Source of the DNA: Mycobacterium sp. Z3061
GTDB lineage: Bacteria > Actinomycetota > Actinomycetes > Mycobacteriales > Mycobacteriaceae
Reading direction: 5' to 3'
NCBI RefSeq assembly: GCF_031583025.1
Contig: NZ_CP134062.1
Span: 6,483,234-6,547,233 of the forward strand
Length of the DNA stretch: 64,000 nucleotides
In this document: positions 46,347-55,748 of the stretch, piece by piece
How the letters are laid out: every line of letters begins with the position of its first letter
Position numbering within the stretch: position 1 is the stretch's first letter
Translations under genes and position numbers: made by a program
Notes under the pieces: model-generated
Told to the model about the DNA's origin: nothing
The model's input: only the letters and a program-made list of their open reading frames with translations
Database searches by the model: none

Positions 46347-47405
46347 ATGAGTAGCCCCGCCAAATTCCGTGTCATCCAGTGGGCAACGGGTGGCGTCGGC
46401 AAGGCCGCCATCGAATGCGTGCTGAACCATCCCGAGCTGGAACTGGCCGGCTGCCGGGTGCACAGCGCCGACAAGAACGGCGTCGATGTCGGGCACATCC
46501 TCGGCCGCGACGAGCTGGGCGTCACCGCCACCACCAGCGTCGACGACGTGCTGGCCATCGACGCCGACTGCGTGATGTACAGCCCGCTGGTACCCAACGA
46601 CGAAGAGGTCATCGCGATCCTGCGGTCCGGCAAGAACGTCGTGACTCCGGTCGGCTGGGTGTACCCCGACCTGGAGAACCCGCGCGTGCGGGCGATCGCC
46701 GACGCGGCGGTCGAGGCTGGGGTGACGCTGCACGGCTCGGGTATCCACCCGGGCGGCATCACGGAGCGCTTCCCGCTCATGGTGTCGTCGCTGTCCTCGG
46801 CGGTCACGCACGTTCGCGCCGAGGAGTTCTCCGACATCCGTACCTACAACGCACCCGACGTGGTGCGCCACATCATGGGGTTCGGAGGGACCCCCGAGGA
46901 GGCGATGCAGGGTCCGATGGCAAGCCTGTTGGAAGCGGGCTTCAAGCAGTCGGTGCGAATGATCGCCGACCACATGGGTTTTCGTATCGAGCCCAACATC
47001 AGGACGATTCAGGACATCGCGGTCGCGACCGGCGAAATCGACTACGAACCGATGACCATCGCCCCCGGGACGGTCGCCGCGCGCCGGTTCCGCTGGCAGG
47101 CGCTCCGCGACGGAGAACCGGTGATCACCGCGGCGGTCAACTGGCTGATGGGCGAAGACAACCTGGAACCGGCCTGGGAGTTCGGCGAGCAGGGCGAGCG
47201 TTTCGAAGTCGAGATCACTGGCGATCCCAGCGTCAGCCTGACCTTCAAGGGCCTGCAGCCGCAGACGGTCGCCGAAGGGCTGCAACGCAATCCGGGGGTG
47301 GTCGCCACCGCCAACCACTGCGTCAACGCCATTCCCTACGTCGTGCCGGCCGAACCCGGCATCAAGACCTACCTGGATCTGCCGCTGATCGCCGGACGCG
47401 CATGA
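46347..47405 (+). CDS. NAD(P)-dependent DapB-like reductase, first gene of TetR operon
   Basis: A 352-aa protein, paralog of the one at 9668: VIQWATGGVGKAAIECV nucleotide-binding start, GSGIHPGGITERFPL and the C-terminal NAIPYVVPAEPGIKTYLDLPL. It belongs to the DapB/2,4-diaminopentanoate-dehydrogenase-like group; substrate is unknown. CCGGAGG lies about 6 bases before the ATG. Its stop overlaps the next ATG. A perfect palindrome upstream suggests repression by the TetR protein encoded as the last gene of the operon. Confidence 0.85.
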   Translation: MSSPAKFRVIQWATGGVGKAAIECVLNHPELELAGCRVHSADKNGVDVGHILGRDELGVTATTSVDDVLAIDADCVMYSPLVPNDEEVIAILRSGKNVVTPVGWVYPDLENPRVRAIADAAVEAGVTLHGSGIHPGGITERFPLMVSSLSSAVTHVRAEEFSDIRTYNAPDVVRHIMGFGGTPEEAMQGPMASLLEAGFKQSVRMIADHMGFRIEPNIRTIQDIAVATGEIDYEPMTIAPGTVAARRFRWQALRDGEPVITAAVNWLMGEDNLEPAWEFGEQGERFEVEITGDPSVSLTFKGLQPQTVAEGLQRNPGVVATANHCVNAIPYVVPAEPGIKTYLDLPLIAGRA

Positions 47406-47896
47406 CCGGCGTCGTCGGCGACGCAGCCTTCTGCCACCTCGTCATCGGCGTCACCGACATGGACCGCGCGCTGGCCTTCTACCGCGACGTGCTGGGCATG
47501 GAGGTCGTCTTCGAAAGTTTGATCTCCGGTGAGCCTTTCGACGCGGTCCTGCACGCGACGCGCAAGCAGGAGGGCCGGGTCGTCGGCGGCCTGCTGGGTG
47601 GGCTGATGATCGAACTACTGTCACTGGGAGTCCAGCCGCGCGGGACGGCACATCGCGGGGTCACCGGCATTCACAATTTCGCGCTGTCGGTTCCCGACCT
47701 CAACGACACCCACCGCCGGCTTGCCGGGGCGGGTCATAAGCCCGAGCAGGAACCCTTCGAAATCGGGGGCGTGCGAATGTTTTTCGTCAAGGACCCGGAC
47801 GGGACCACGGTGGAGTTCATCGAACTTCCCGGCGGTGCGCGCAGCACCTACGAGATGCATCGCGGGGTGCCGCTGCGGCTGGGGCCGGCACGATGA
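47402..47896 (+). CDS. VOC-superfamily (glyoxalase/dioxygenase fold) protein
   Basis: A 164-aa protein with two beta-alpha-beta-beta-beta modules. CHLVIGVTDMDRALAFYRDVLGMEVV starts the first, and GIHNFALSVPDLNDTHRRLAGAG plus FFVKDPDGTTVEFIEL the second. Metal ligands H12, H92-type and the E of VEFIE are in place for a dioxygenase, isomerase or lyase. ATGA overlaps on both sides place it firmly in the operon with reductase, SDR and TetR. Confidence 0.87.
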   Translation: MTGVVGDAAFCHLVIGVTDMDRALAFYRDVLGMEVVFESLISGEPFDAVLHATRKQEGRVVGGLLGGLMIELLSLGVQPRGTAHRGVTGIHNFALSVPDLNDTHRRLAGAGHKPEQEPFEIGGVRMFFVKDPDGTTVEFIELPGGARSTYEMHRGVPLRLGPAR

Positions 47897-48678
47897 CGCT
47901 TTCCCGGAGTTACTCTCACCCGGAATCGCTGCGCGGGCATGTCGCGATCGTCACCGGCGCCGCGCAGGGCGTCGGCAAGGGTGTGGCCGCAGCCCTGCTG
48001 GAGCGCGGCGCGGCGGTGCTGGTGGTCGACATCCTCGCCGAGAAGCTGGCCGCCACGGCCACGGAACTCAAGCAGATCGGTCCGGTCGAGATGTTGGTCG
48101 CCGACCTGCGCGACCCGGACAGCGCGCCGCGGATCGCCGGGGCTGCCGTCGAGGCATTCGGCACCGTGCACGGACTGGTCAACAATGCGATCGCCACCAA
48201 CGAGCCCAAGAGATTCGTCGACATCACCGTGGACGACCTGGCGCTCGGCTACGAAGTGGGCCCGCGCGCCACGTTCCTGCTCATGCAGGCGGTGCACCCG
48301 TTGATGGTCGGCGCCGGCGGCGGTTCGATCGTGAATCTGGGCTCGGGCACCGGAACCGGCGGCGAACCCAAGTGGGGCGGTTATGCGGCCGCCAAGGAGG
48401 GCATCCGTGGCCTGTCCAAGGTCGCCGCCCTGGAATGGGGACGCGACAACATCCGCGTCAACGTCATCTGTCCCTTCGCCGAATCCGACGGCGTCAAGCT
48501 GTGGAAGCAGTACGCGCCCGACGACTACGCCAAGGCGGTACGCCGCGTCCCGATGAAGCGAATCGGCGACGTCCGCACCGACGTCGGTGCGCTGGTGGCG
48601 TTCCTGCTCGGCCCCGACGCCACGTTCATCACCGGGCAGACCATCCACGTCGACGGCGGAATCGGTTGTTTCCGATGA
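47893..48678 (+). CDS. Short-chain dehydrogenase/reductase in TetR operon
   Basis: A 261-aa classical SDR: TGAAQGVGKG cofactor loop, NNAIATNE, a Ser in NLGSGTGTG, and YxxxK in YAAAKEGIRG. It ends FITGQTIHVDGGIGCFR. The NNAG motif is altered to NNAI. It overlaps its neighbours by ATGA on both sides. With the reductase and VOC genes it looks like a short catabolic pathway whose substrate is unknown. Confidence 0.87.
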   Translation: MTLSRSYSHPESLRGHVAIVTGAAQGVGKGVAAALLERGAAVLVVDILAEKLAATATELKQIGPVEMLVADLRDPDSAPRIAGAAVEAFGTVHGLVNNAIATNEPKRFVDITVDDLALGYEVGPRATFLLMQAVHPLMVGAGGGSIVNLGSGTGTGGEPKWGGYAAAKEGIRGLSKVAALEWGRDNIRVNVICPFAESDGVKLWKQYAPDDYAKAVRRVPMKRIGDVRTDVGALVAFLLGPDATFITGQTIHVDGGIGCFR

Positions 48679-49259
48679 ACTTGCGCGACCGCCAGCGCGC
48701 GCAGATCCGCGCCGACATCCGGCGCGCGGCCTTCCGGTTGTTCGTGGAGCGCGGCTACGACACCGTGACGACTGAGGAGATCGCCACTGCCGCAGGCGTT
48801 TCACCGCGTACCTTTTTCCGGCACGTGCCGACCAAGGAAGAGTTACTGCTGGGCCCCATCCGCCACGGCGGCGCCGAAGTGGTGAACCTGCTGGAGCAGC
48901 GTCCGGCCGGTGAGGCACCGGACGTCGCGCTGATCAACGCCATCATCACCCGGACAAGGTCATTCGGGGACGTGGAGAGCGAAGAGTGGCGAGAGGCGCT
49001 ACTGGTGGCGCCGGGACTGCTCGGTAAGGTCACCCTCTACACGCAGGCTGACCGGGAACGGGCGGTCAAGCTGATCGCCGAGCGCATGGGCGCCGATCCC
49101 GACGCCGATCTCCGCCCCGGCCTGCTGGTCCAACTCGGCTTCGCGGCAGGCGATTTCGCGTTCCAACGGTGGATACGTCGATCAGGGAGCTCGCTGGACC
49201 GGTACGTCACCGAAGCGCTGCAGGCGATCAGGAGTCCGTACTGGGGTTCGCGATCCTGA
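48675..49259 (+). CDS. TetR-family regulator, last gene of the operon
   Basis: A 194-aa TetR protein. FRLFVERGYDTVTTEEIATAAGVSPRTFFRHVPTKEELL is the DNA-binding domain with a Phe-rich recognition helix common in mycobacterial members. Its start overlaps the SDR stop (ATGA), so regulator and enzymes are made together and the palindrome at 46293 is the likely operator. Its last 32 bp overlap the convergent dehydrogenase gene. Confidence 0.88.
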   Translation: MNLRDRQRAQIRADIRRAAFRLFVERGYDTVTTEEIATAAGVSPRTFFRHVPTKEELLLGPIRHGGAEVVNLLEQRPAGEAPDVALINAIITRTRSFGDVESEEWREALLVAPGLLGKVTLYTQADRERAVKLIAERMGADPDADLRPGLLVQLGFAAGDFAFQRWIRRSGSSLDRYVTEALQAIRSPYWGSRS

Positions 49260-50226
49260 CCGGCGCGCCGTCCAGCCACGCCACGACGGCATCGACGGTG
49301 TCGGCGTAGAAAGCCCCCAGCATCTCACGGGTGACATAACCGAGGTGGGGCGACAGCGTCACAGTCGGCAGCGCACGCAGCGGGTGCAGTTCCGGAAGCG
49401 GTTCGGTGTCAAAGACATCGAGACCCGCCCCGGCGATGCGACCAGCCTGTAGGACGTCGATCAGGGCCGGCTCGTCGACGATCGGGCCACGAGAGGTGTT
49501 GATCAGGAAGGCGTTCGGCTTCATCAGGGCCAACTCGGCCGCGCCGATCAGGCCGCGCGTGCGTTCGGAGAGCACCAGGTGGATGGAGACCACGTCGGAC
49601 TGGGCGAACAGCGCGTCCTTGTCGACCCGCCGCGCGCCGGCCGCCGATGCCGCCTCGTCGGTGAGGTTCTGACTCCACGCGATAACGTCCATTCCAAAGG
49701 TGTTGGCGTACTGTGCCATCCGCCGGCCGACCCGGCCAAGACCGAGCAGCCCCAGCGTCTTGCCGTGCAGCGTCATGCCCGTCGTCGTCTGCCAGGCACC
49801 CTCGCGCATGCGCCGGTGCTCCTCGGCCAGGTTGCGCACCGTCGCGATCATCAGGCCCCACGCCAGTTCCGGAGTGGCATCCCGGACGGCCGCGAACCTC
49901 GGATGGGCGAAGTTCGAATGCGCCACCAGGACACCGTGTTCGGTGGCGGCCGCCATATCCAGGTTGGGCAGGCTCCGGCCGACGATGGTGATCAGTTTCA
50001 GGTTCGGCAGCCGTTCGATGAGACTGCGGGGCAGCGCCATTCGCTCCCGCAGGGTGCACAGCACCTCGAATGGCCGCAGTTGCGCGGCGGCCTCGTCCTC
50101 CGTCAGGTGCCGGTCGAAAACGGTGATGTCGGCGCGCTCGAGCACCGGGGACCAGTCGGCGAGGTCGAGCGCGACGCTCGCGTAGTCGTCGAGAACCGCC
50201 ACCTGCGGCCGGCGGTGGCCCATCAT
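49228..50226 (-). CDS. D-2-hydroxyacid dehydrogenase family protein
   Basis: A 332-aa NAD-dependent oxidoreductase related to phosphoglycerate and glyoxylate dehydrogenases. The cofactor motif GLGRVGRRMA, NTSRGPIVDEPAL, and LDVFDTEPLPELHPL are conserved. The Arg of SRG and Glu of DTEP are the expected active-site residues; the usual catalytic His appears in SPHLGYVT. ATGATG offers two starts; the first overlaps the esterase stop. The extended upstream frame lies inside the esterase gene and is rejected. The operon partner is the carboxylesterase. Confidence 0.87.
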   Translation of the reverse strand: MMGHRRPQVAVLDDYASVALDLADWSPVLERADITVFDRHLTEDEAAAQLRPFEVLCTLRERMALPRSLIERLPNLKLITIVGRSLPNLDMAAATEHGVLVAHSNFAHPRFAAVRDATPELAWGLMIATVRNLAEEHRRMREGAWQTTTGMTLHGKTLGLLGLGRVGRRMAQYANTFGMDVIAWSQNLTDEAASAAGARRVDKDALFAQSDVVSIHLVLSERTRGLIGAAELALMKPNAFLINTSRGPIVDEPALIDVLQAGRIAGAGLDVFDTEPLPELHPLRALPTVTLSPHLGYVTREMLGAFYADTVDAVVAWLDGAPVRIANPSTDS

Positions 50227-51761
50227 TGACCTTCCTGGTGGGCCGCCGGAAAACTCTGGCCCCGTTGCGGTCCCGGGTAATCCCGCCAGGCCGCCCACAT
50301 GCTGCGGTGCAGGCCGGGAACGACGTGCGGGTGCGGACCGTCGATGACGAGGGCGGCCCCGTCGTCGGAGTACGACGGCCATCCCGGCGCGCCGGTGCGA
50401 ACGAACTCGATCCAGCGCTGTTGCACGCAGTCGCTCATGGAGCGGTAGCGGCCGCGCTCGCCGAGCGTCAGCAGTTGCACTGCCGGTATCTCGCAGCCGA
50501 ACACCAGTGGCACATCGGTGGCGTGGATCGCACCCATACCGATGAGCCGCAACACAACCGGCGCGTAGTCGAGGCGGTAGAGGTAGGTCGGTGCATGGCG
50601 GGCGTGTCCCTCGGCCACCGCGACCATCGGCCGCACGAAGAAGCAGTCGCCGGCCAACCGGGTCAGGGCCGCACGGCTCGGATAGTCGGGGTAATGAGCC
50701 AGCACCTGTGCCCGGGCCGCGGGATCGGTCGCGGCGAACATGCGGTCCACCCGCGCCGGCGTCGTCGGAACGATGTCGATGAACTGCCGTACCGGCCCCC
50801 AGCCTGCATGACCCAGCTCATTACGCATGGAACCGATGAGCAGCGGCACGCGCTCGGCACGGCCTTCGGTGATCGCCGTCGTCGGATCCTCGGGCAGGAA
50901 GTCGCCGTCGATGACCGGCGCCAACGACATCTGGCACGGAACTTCGCGTGCCGCCGCCAGCATCACCCTGATCGCCGCCGCGGTGATCGCCGTGGCCGGC
51001 GCGTCACGCAGCGTCGCGGCTGCAGTGTCGGCGTCGGCGCCGAGCGCCTCGACGCACCGGCGGGCGGTCGCGGCGGCCTGCTCCCGTGTGCGCACCGCAT
51101 CGGGTACCGGACTCTGCGCAATAGCCCGGTGGAACAGGCCCCGGGAGGCCGGCAGCATGAGGTGGGTCAGCACGGCGCTCCCACCGGCGGACTGGCCCCA
51201 AAGGGTGACGTTGTCGGGATCCCCGCCGAACGCCGCGATGTTGCGCCGGACCCACTCCAGCGCGGCCACCTGGTCGCGCAGTCCCAGGTTGGACTCGAAA
51301 TCCGCTGCGTACTGCGAGAAATCGACGAATCCCAGGCCGCCCAGCCGGTAGTTGATCGTGACCAGCACCACGCCGAACTTGGCCACCAGCGCCCTGGGGT
51401 CGTGCACCGGCAGAGCGGAGGTGCCTTCGAAATAGCCGCCACCGTGAATGAACACCAGCACCGGGCGGGACGGGCCGCTCCGATCGGCGGGAGCACAGAC
51501 GTTGAGCGTCAGGCAGTCCTCGTGCTGAACCTGGCGCTTCAGCAGGCCGAGCGGCGAACTGAGCCGGTGCGAATGCGCGGCGTAGCCGAACCTGGTCGCA
51601 TCGAGCACGCCGGTCCACGGCGGGACGGGCTGCGGGGCCCGGAAGCGCCGCGGCCCGACGGGCGGGGCCGCATAAGGGACGGTGCGCCACAGGTCGACAC
51701 CGCCGAAACGGCGCCCGCGCACGACGCCCGACTCCGTGGCTACTTCCGGAGCGCTTCCCAT
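50223..51761 (-). CDS. Type B carboxylesterase
   Basis: A 512-aa alpha/beta-hydrolase of the carboxylesterase/lipase group. EDCLTLNV is the family's second signature, HGGGYFEG forms the oxyanion hole, and the nucleophile Ser191 lies in GQSAGG. The ATG is preceded by GGGAGG. No signal peptide is seen, so it is probably cytosolic. It is coupled to the hydroxyacid dehydrogenase and divergent from the NRPS gene with 90 bp between them. It may cleave an ester related to that locus, but nothing in the sequence shows this. Confidence 0.88.
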   Translation of the reverse strand: MGSAPEVATESGVVRGRRFGGVDLWRTVPYAAPPVGPRRFRAPQPVPPWTGVLDATRFGYAAHSHRLSSPLGLLKRQVQHEDCLTLNVCAPADRSGPSRPVLVFIHGGGYFEGTSALPVHDPRALVAKFGVVLVTINYRLGGLGFVDFSQYAADFESNLGLRDQVAALEWVRRNIAAFGGDPDNVTLWGQSAGGSAVLTHLMLPASRGLFHRAIAQSPVPDAVRTREQAAATARRCVEALGADADTAAATLRDAPATAITAAAIRVMLAAAREVPCQMSLAPVIDGDFLPEDPTTAITEGRAERVPLLIGSMRNELGHAGWGPVRQFIDIVPTTPARVDRMFAATDPAARAQVLAHYPDYPSRAALTRLAGDCFFVRPMVAVAEGHARHAPTYLYRLDYAPVVLRLIGMGAIHATDVPLVFGCEIPAVQLLTLGERGRYRSMSDCVQQRWIEFVRTGAPGWPSYSDDGAALVIDGPHPHVVPGLHRSMWAAWRDYPGPQRGQSFPAAHQEGQ

Positions 51762-51851
51762 CGTCACCTCCCTGCCGTATCAGTGTGCCAACCTCGCGCG
51801 AGCGCGTCGCGGCGCTCTCGACGCGGCAGCGACCTAGGTAGGGTTCCATGA

Positions 51852-54800
51852 GTGCCCGAGATCCCCGCGCAGTACCTGCTGTCGGCTGACGCACCGAGTC
51901 CGCGCACGCTGATCGACATCATCCGGGCTACCGCCGCCCGCTACCCGGACGCCGTGGCGATCGACGACGGAGAAGTCCAGCTCACCTACAGCGAGCTGAT
52001 CGAGGACATGACCGACAGCGTCGCCTGGCTGGCCGCCCGCGGTATCGGGCGCGGCGACCGGATCGGCATCCGGATGCCCTCGGGCAGCTACTCGCTCTAC
52101 ACCGCAATCCTGGCCGTGCTGGCCGCCGGCGCCGCCTATGTGCCCGTCGACGCCGACGACCCCGACGAACGGGCCGAGCTGGTCTTCGGGGAGGCCAACG
52201 TCGTCGCGGTCATCACCGACAAGGGCATCGAGCGCACCCAGGGCGCATCCCGGGGCTGGCGTGCCGAGGCACCGCTGGCCCGCGACGACGCCTGGATCAT
52301 CTTCACCTCCGGATCCACCGGCACCCCCAAGGGCGTCGCCGTCAGCCACCGCAGCGCCGCCGCGTTCGTCGACGCCGAAGCGCAGATGTTCTGCCAGGAC
52401 AGCCCGATCGGGCCCGGTGATCGGGTGCTGGCCGGGCTGTCGGTGGCGTTCGACGCATCGTGCGAGGAGATGTGGCTGGCGTGGCGGCACGGCGCCTGTC
52501 TGGTTCCCGCGCCGCGGTCGCTGGTGCGCAGCGGGATGGACCTGGGACCCTGGCTGGTCACTCGCGACGTCACGGTGGTCTCGACGGTGCCCTCGCTCGC
52601 GGCGCTGTGGCCCGCCGAGGCGCTGGAAGCCGTGCGGCTGTTGATCTTCGGCGGCGAGGCGTGCCCGCCGGACCTTGCGGAACGGTTGGTGGTAGAGGGT
52701 CGCGAGGTGTGGAACACCTACGGTCCCACCGAAGCGACCGTGGTGGCCTGCGCAGCACGCCTGGACGGTTCCGGCCCGATCAGCATCGGGTTGCCGTTGC
52801 GCGGGTGGGACCTGGCCGTGGTGGACGGCGAGGGCCGCCAGGTCGACTACGGCGAGACGGGCGAGCTGGTGATCGGAGGCGTCGGCCTGGCCCGCTACCT
52901 CGACGAGGACAAGGACGCCGAAAAGTACGCTGCCATGCCGACACTCGGCTGGAAGCGCGCATATCGCAGCGGCGATCTGGTGCGGCTGGAGGCGGACGGG
53001 CTGTACTTCTGCGGGCGCGCCGACGATCAGGTCAAGGTCGGAGGCCGGCGCATCGAACTCGGCGAGGTGGACTCCGCGCTGGTCAATCTGGCCGGGGTCA
53101 GCGGGGGGGCGGCCGCGGTCCGCCGGACCGCCGGCGGCACAGCGGTGCTGGTGGGTTATGTGGTGAGCGCGGACCCGTCCTTCGATATTGCCAACGCGCG
53201 CAACGAACTTGCCGGTCATCTGCCTGCGGCGCTGGTGCCGCGGCTGGTCCTCATCGAGGAGTTGCCCACCCGCACGTCGGGCAAGGTCGATCGCGATGCG
53301 CTGCCGTGGCCGCCGCCGGGAAGCAGCGACACCGAGGAGGCCCCCGACCTGGCCGGCACCGCAGGCCGACTGGCCGAGATGTGGCGGGATCTGCTCGGTG
53401 CCACGGTAACCGGCCAGGAGGCCGACTTCTTCGCCCTCGGCGGCGGTTCACTGGCCGCCGCGCAGCTGGTCTCCACCCTGCGACAGCAATACCCCCAGAT
53501 CACCGTCGCCGACTTGTACGACCATCCCCGCCTGGGCTCGCTCGCCGGATTTCTCGACGAGCTCGGCCCGCCGCCGCAGGTGCACGAGCGGGTGGTGAAG
53601 CCGACGCCCCGCCTGACCCAGCTGATCCAGACCGTGCTGACGGTGCCGCTGGCGACGCTGACGGCGCTGCAGTGGGTTACCTGGCTCGCGCTGGGGAACA
53701 ACATTGCCCGTGCTCTGCATCTGGTGCCCTGGACCGTGGCGGTGAGCTGGTGGTGGGTGGCGATCGCGTTCGTCTTGTTCGTCACACCGCTGGGCCGGAT
53801 GGGGATCGCGGTGCTGTTCGCCCGGTTGCTGCTGCGGGACGTCAAACCCGGCAGCTACCCCCGCGGCGGGTCGGTGCATCTGCGGGTGTGGTTGGCCGAA
53901 CGACTGGCCGAAGCCGGCGGCGCGGAGAACCTGGCCGGCGCACCGTGGCTCGTCTACTACGCCCGCGCGCTGGGCGCCGAGATCGGGAAGGGCGTCGACC
54001 TGCATTCGGTGCCGCCGGTGACCGGACTGCTGAGCGTCGGGGAACGCAGCGCGATCGAGCCCGAGGTGGACCTGCGCGGTCACTGGGTGGACGGAGATGT
54101 CTTCCACGTCGGTGACATCACGATCGGCAACGACGCGACGATCGGCGCCCGCACCACCTTGCTGCCCGGCGCGGTCGTCGGCAAGAACGCCGACGTGGCG
54201 CCGGGCTCGGGGGTGACCGCCAAGATCAAGAACGGTCAGTACTGGAAAGGCTCGCCGGCGGCCAAGTCCGGCCGGGTGAATCACCCCTGGCCGGACGAAC
54301 GGCCGGCACGCAAGTCGTACTGGGTGGCCGGTTACGGGGTCACCTCCCTGGTGCTGGCCGGGTTGCCGCTGCTGGCCCTGGTCGGGGGCCTGGCCATCAT
54401 CGGGCTGGCGGTCCGGCACACCCAGACCTTGTCGCAGGCGGTGCTGCCCGCGCTGCGGTGGACGCCGCCGGCGGCGCTGGCCGGGTTCGCCGCGTACGCG
54501 TTGGTGACCGTGATCGCCGTTCGGCTGCTGTCGATCGGATTGCGCGAGGGCTATCACCCGGTGCGCAGCCGGGTCGGTTGGCAGCTGTGGACCACCGAAC
54601 GGTTGATGGACGCGGCCCGCACGTATCTGTTCCCGTTGTATGCCAGCCTGTTCACCCCGGTCTGGTTGCGCATCCTGGGTACCCGGGTGGGCCGGGGCAC
54701 CGAGATCTCGACGGTCCTGCTCACCCCCAAGTTCGCCGTCATCGAGGACGGCGCCTTCCTGGCCGACGACACCATGGTCGCCTCGTACGAGCTTGGCGGC

Positions 54801-55748
54801 GGCTGGATCTACGCGGCCGAGACCACCGTCGGGCGGCGCGCGTTCCTGGGCAACTCGGGTATCACCCAGCCGGGGCGGCGGGTTCCCGACGACGGTCTGG
54901 TCGCCGTGTTGTCGGCGACGCCGCCGAAGGCCAAGCGGGGCTCGTCGTGGCTGGGCAGTCCCCCGATGCGGTTGCGCCGACGGCCCGCCGAAGCCGACGA
55001 GGAGACGACGTACCATCCCCCAACCCGGTTGAAGGTGATGCGGGCGGCGGTGGAGATCTGCCGGCTGTTGCCCGTGGTGGTGACGGTCGCGATCGGGGTG
55101 GCGGTATTGGGCGTATTGCAGGCGCTGACAATCACCTTCGGGATCTGGTGGGCGGCGCTGGCCGGTGGCCTGGTGTTGCTGGCGGCGGGCGCGGTCGCGG
55201 GCCTGGTGACGGTCGCGGCGAAATGGGCGCTGGTGGGGCGGATCCGGGCCAGTGAGTTCCCGCTGTGGTCGTCGTTCGTGTGGCGCAACGAGTTGGCCGA
55301 CACATTCGTGGAAACCGTTGCGGCGCCGTGGTTTGCGCGCGCCGCCAGCGGCACGCCGGTGATGAACCTGTGGCTGCGCGGGCTGGGTGCGGCGGTGGGG
55401 CGCGGGTCGTGGTGCGAGACGTACTGGCTGCCCGAGGCGGATCTGGTGGTGCTCGGGGAGGGCAGCACGGTCAACCGCGGGTGCGTGGTGCAGACCCATC
55501 TGTTCCACGACCGGATCATGCGGATGGACAGCGTGGTGCTGGAACCGGGCGCGACGCTGGGTCCGCACTGCGTCGCGCTGCCGGCCGCGCGGGTGGGTGC
55601 CGGAGCCTCCGTCGGCCCGGCGTCGCTGGTGGTGCGTGGTGACGAAGTACCGGGATCGACTCGCTGGCAAGGCAATCCGGTCCGGCCGTGGGTGAGTCGC
55701 AAGAAGGGCCGCAAGAACGCGGCGGACGTCAAGGACAACGCCGCGTGA
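51852..55748 (+). CDS. Pls/PosA-type nonribosomal peptide synthetase, predicted lysine-like substrate
   Basis: A 1298-aa membrane synthetase. The adenylation domain is at about 1-490 (TSGSTGTPKG 152-161, YGPTE 290-294, K478), then a carrier domain with phosphopantetheine Ser533 in LGGGSL. Next come six or more membrane helices with three hexapeptide-like beta-helix domains and no classical condensation or thioesterase domain. This is the layout of epsilon-poly-lysine synthetase (Pls) and PosA. By hand alignment to GrsA the specificity residues are D201 A202 E205 S244 I265 G267 T289 V297 V298 K478, i.e. DAESIGTVVK, close to the known bacitracin lysine code. Product is probably a basic homopoly(amino acid). 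GTG start. Confidence 0.85.
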   Translation: MPEIPAQYLLSADAPSPRTLIDIIRATAARYPDAVAIDDGEVQLTYSELIEDMTDSVAWLAARGIGRGDRIGIRMPSGSYSLYTAILAVLAAGAAYVPVDADDPDERAELVFGEANVVAVITDKGIERTQGASRGWRAEAPLARDDAWIIFTSGSTGTPKGVAVSHRSAAAFVDAEAQMFCQDSPIGPGDRVLAGLSVAFDASCEEMWLAWRHGACLVPAPRSLVRSGMDLGPWLVTRDVTVVSTVPSLAALWPAEALEAVRLLIFGGEACPPDLAERLVVEGREVWNTYGPTEATVVACAARLDGSGPISIGLPLRGWDLAVVDGEGRQVDYGETGELVIGGVGLARYLDEDKDAEKYAAMPTLGWKRAYRSGDLVRLEADGLYFCGRADDQVKVGGRRIELGEVDSALVNLAGVSGGAAAVRRTAGGTAVLVGYVVSADPSFDIANARNELAGHLPAALVPRLVLIEELPTRTSGKVDRDALPWPPPGSSDTEEAPDLAGTAGRLAEMWRDLLGATVTGQEADFFALGGGSLAAAQLVSTLRQQYPQITVADLYDHPRLGSLAGFLDELGPPPQVHERVVKPTPRLTQLIQTVLTVPLATLTALQWVTWLALGNNIARALHLVPWTVAVSWWWVAIAFVLFVTPLGRMGIAVLFARLLLRDVKPGSYPRGGSVHLRVWLAERLAEAGGAENLAGAPWLVYYARALGAEIGKGVDLHSVPPVTGLLSVGERSAIEPEVDLRGHWVDGDVFHVGDITIGNDATIGARTTLLPGAVVGKNADVAPGSGVTAKIKNGQYWKGSPAAKSGRVNHPWPDERPARKSYWVAGYGVTSLVLAGLPLLALVGGLAIIGLAVRHTQTLSQAVLPALRWTPPAALAGFAAYALVTVIAVRLLSIGLREGYHPVRSRVGWQLWTTERLMDAARTYLFPLYASLFTPVWLRILGTRVGRGTEISTVLLTPKFAVIEDGAFLADDTMVASYELGGGWIYAAETTVGRRAFLGNSGITQPGRRVPDDGLVAVLSATPPKAKRGSSWLGSPPMRLRRRPAEADEETTYHPPTRLKVMRAAVEICRLLPVVVTVAIGVAVLGVLQALTITFGIWWAALAGGLVLLAAGAVAGLVTVAAKWALVGRIRASEFPLWSSFVWRNELADTFVETVAAPWFARAASGTPVMNLWLRGLGAAVGRGSWCETYWLPEADLVVLGEGSTVNRGCVVQTHLFHDRIMRMDSVVLEPGATLGPHCVALPAARVGAGASVGPASLVVRGDEVPGSTRWQGNPVRPWVSRKKGRKNAADVKDNAA

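Noticed and set aside
51852..55748. Siderophore or mycobactin-type NRPS
   Set aside because: There is no condensation, cyclisation or thioesterase domain and no siderophore tailoring gene; the membrane hexapeptide architecture is that of Pls/PosA.
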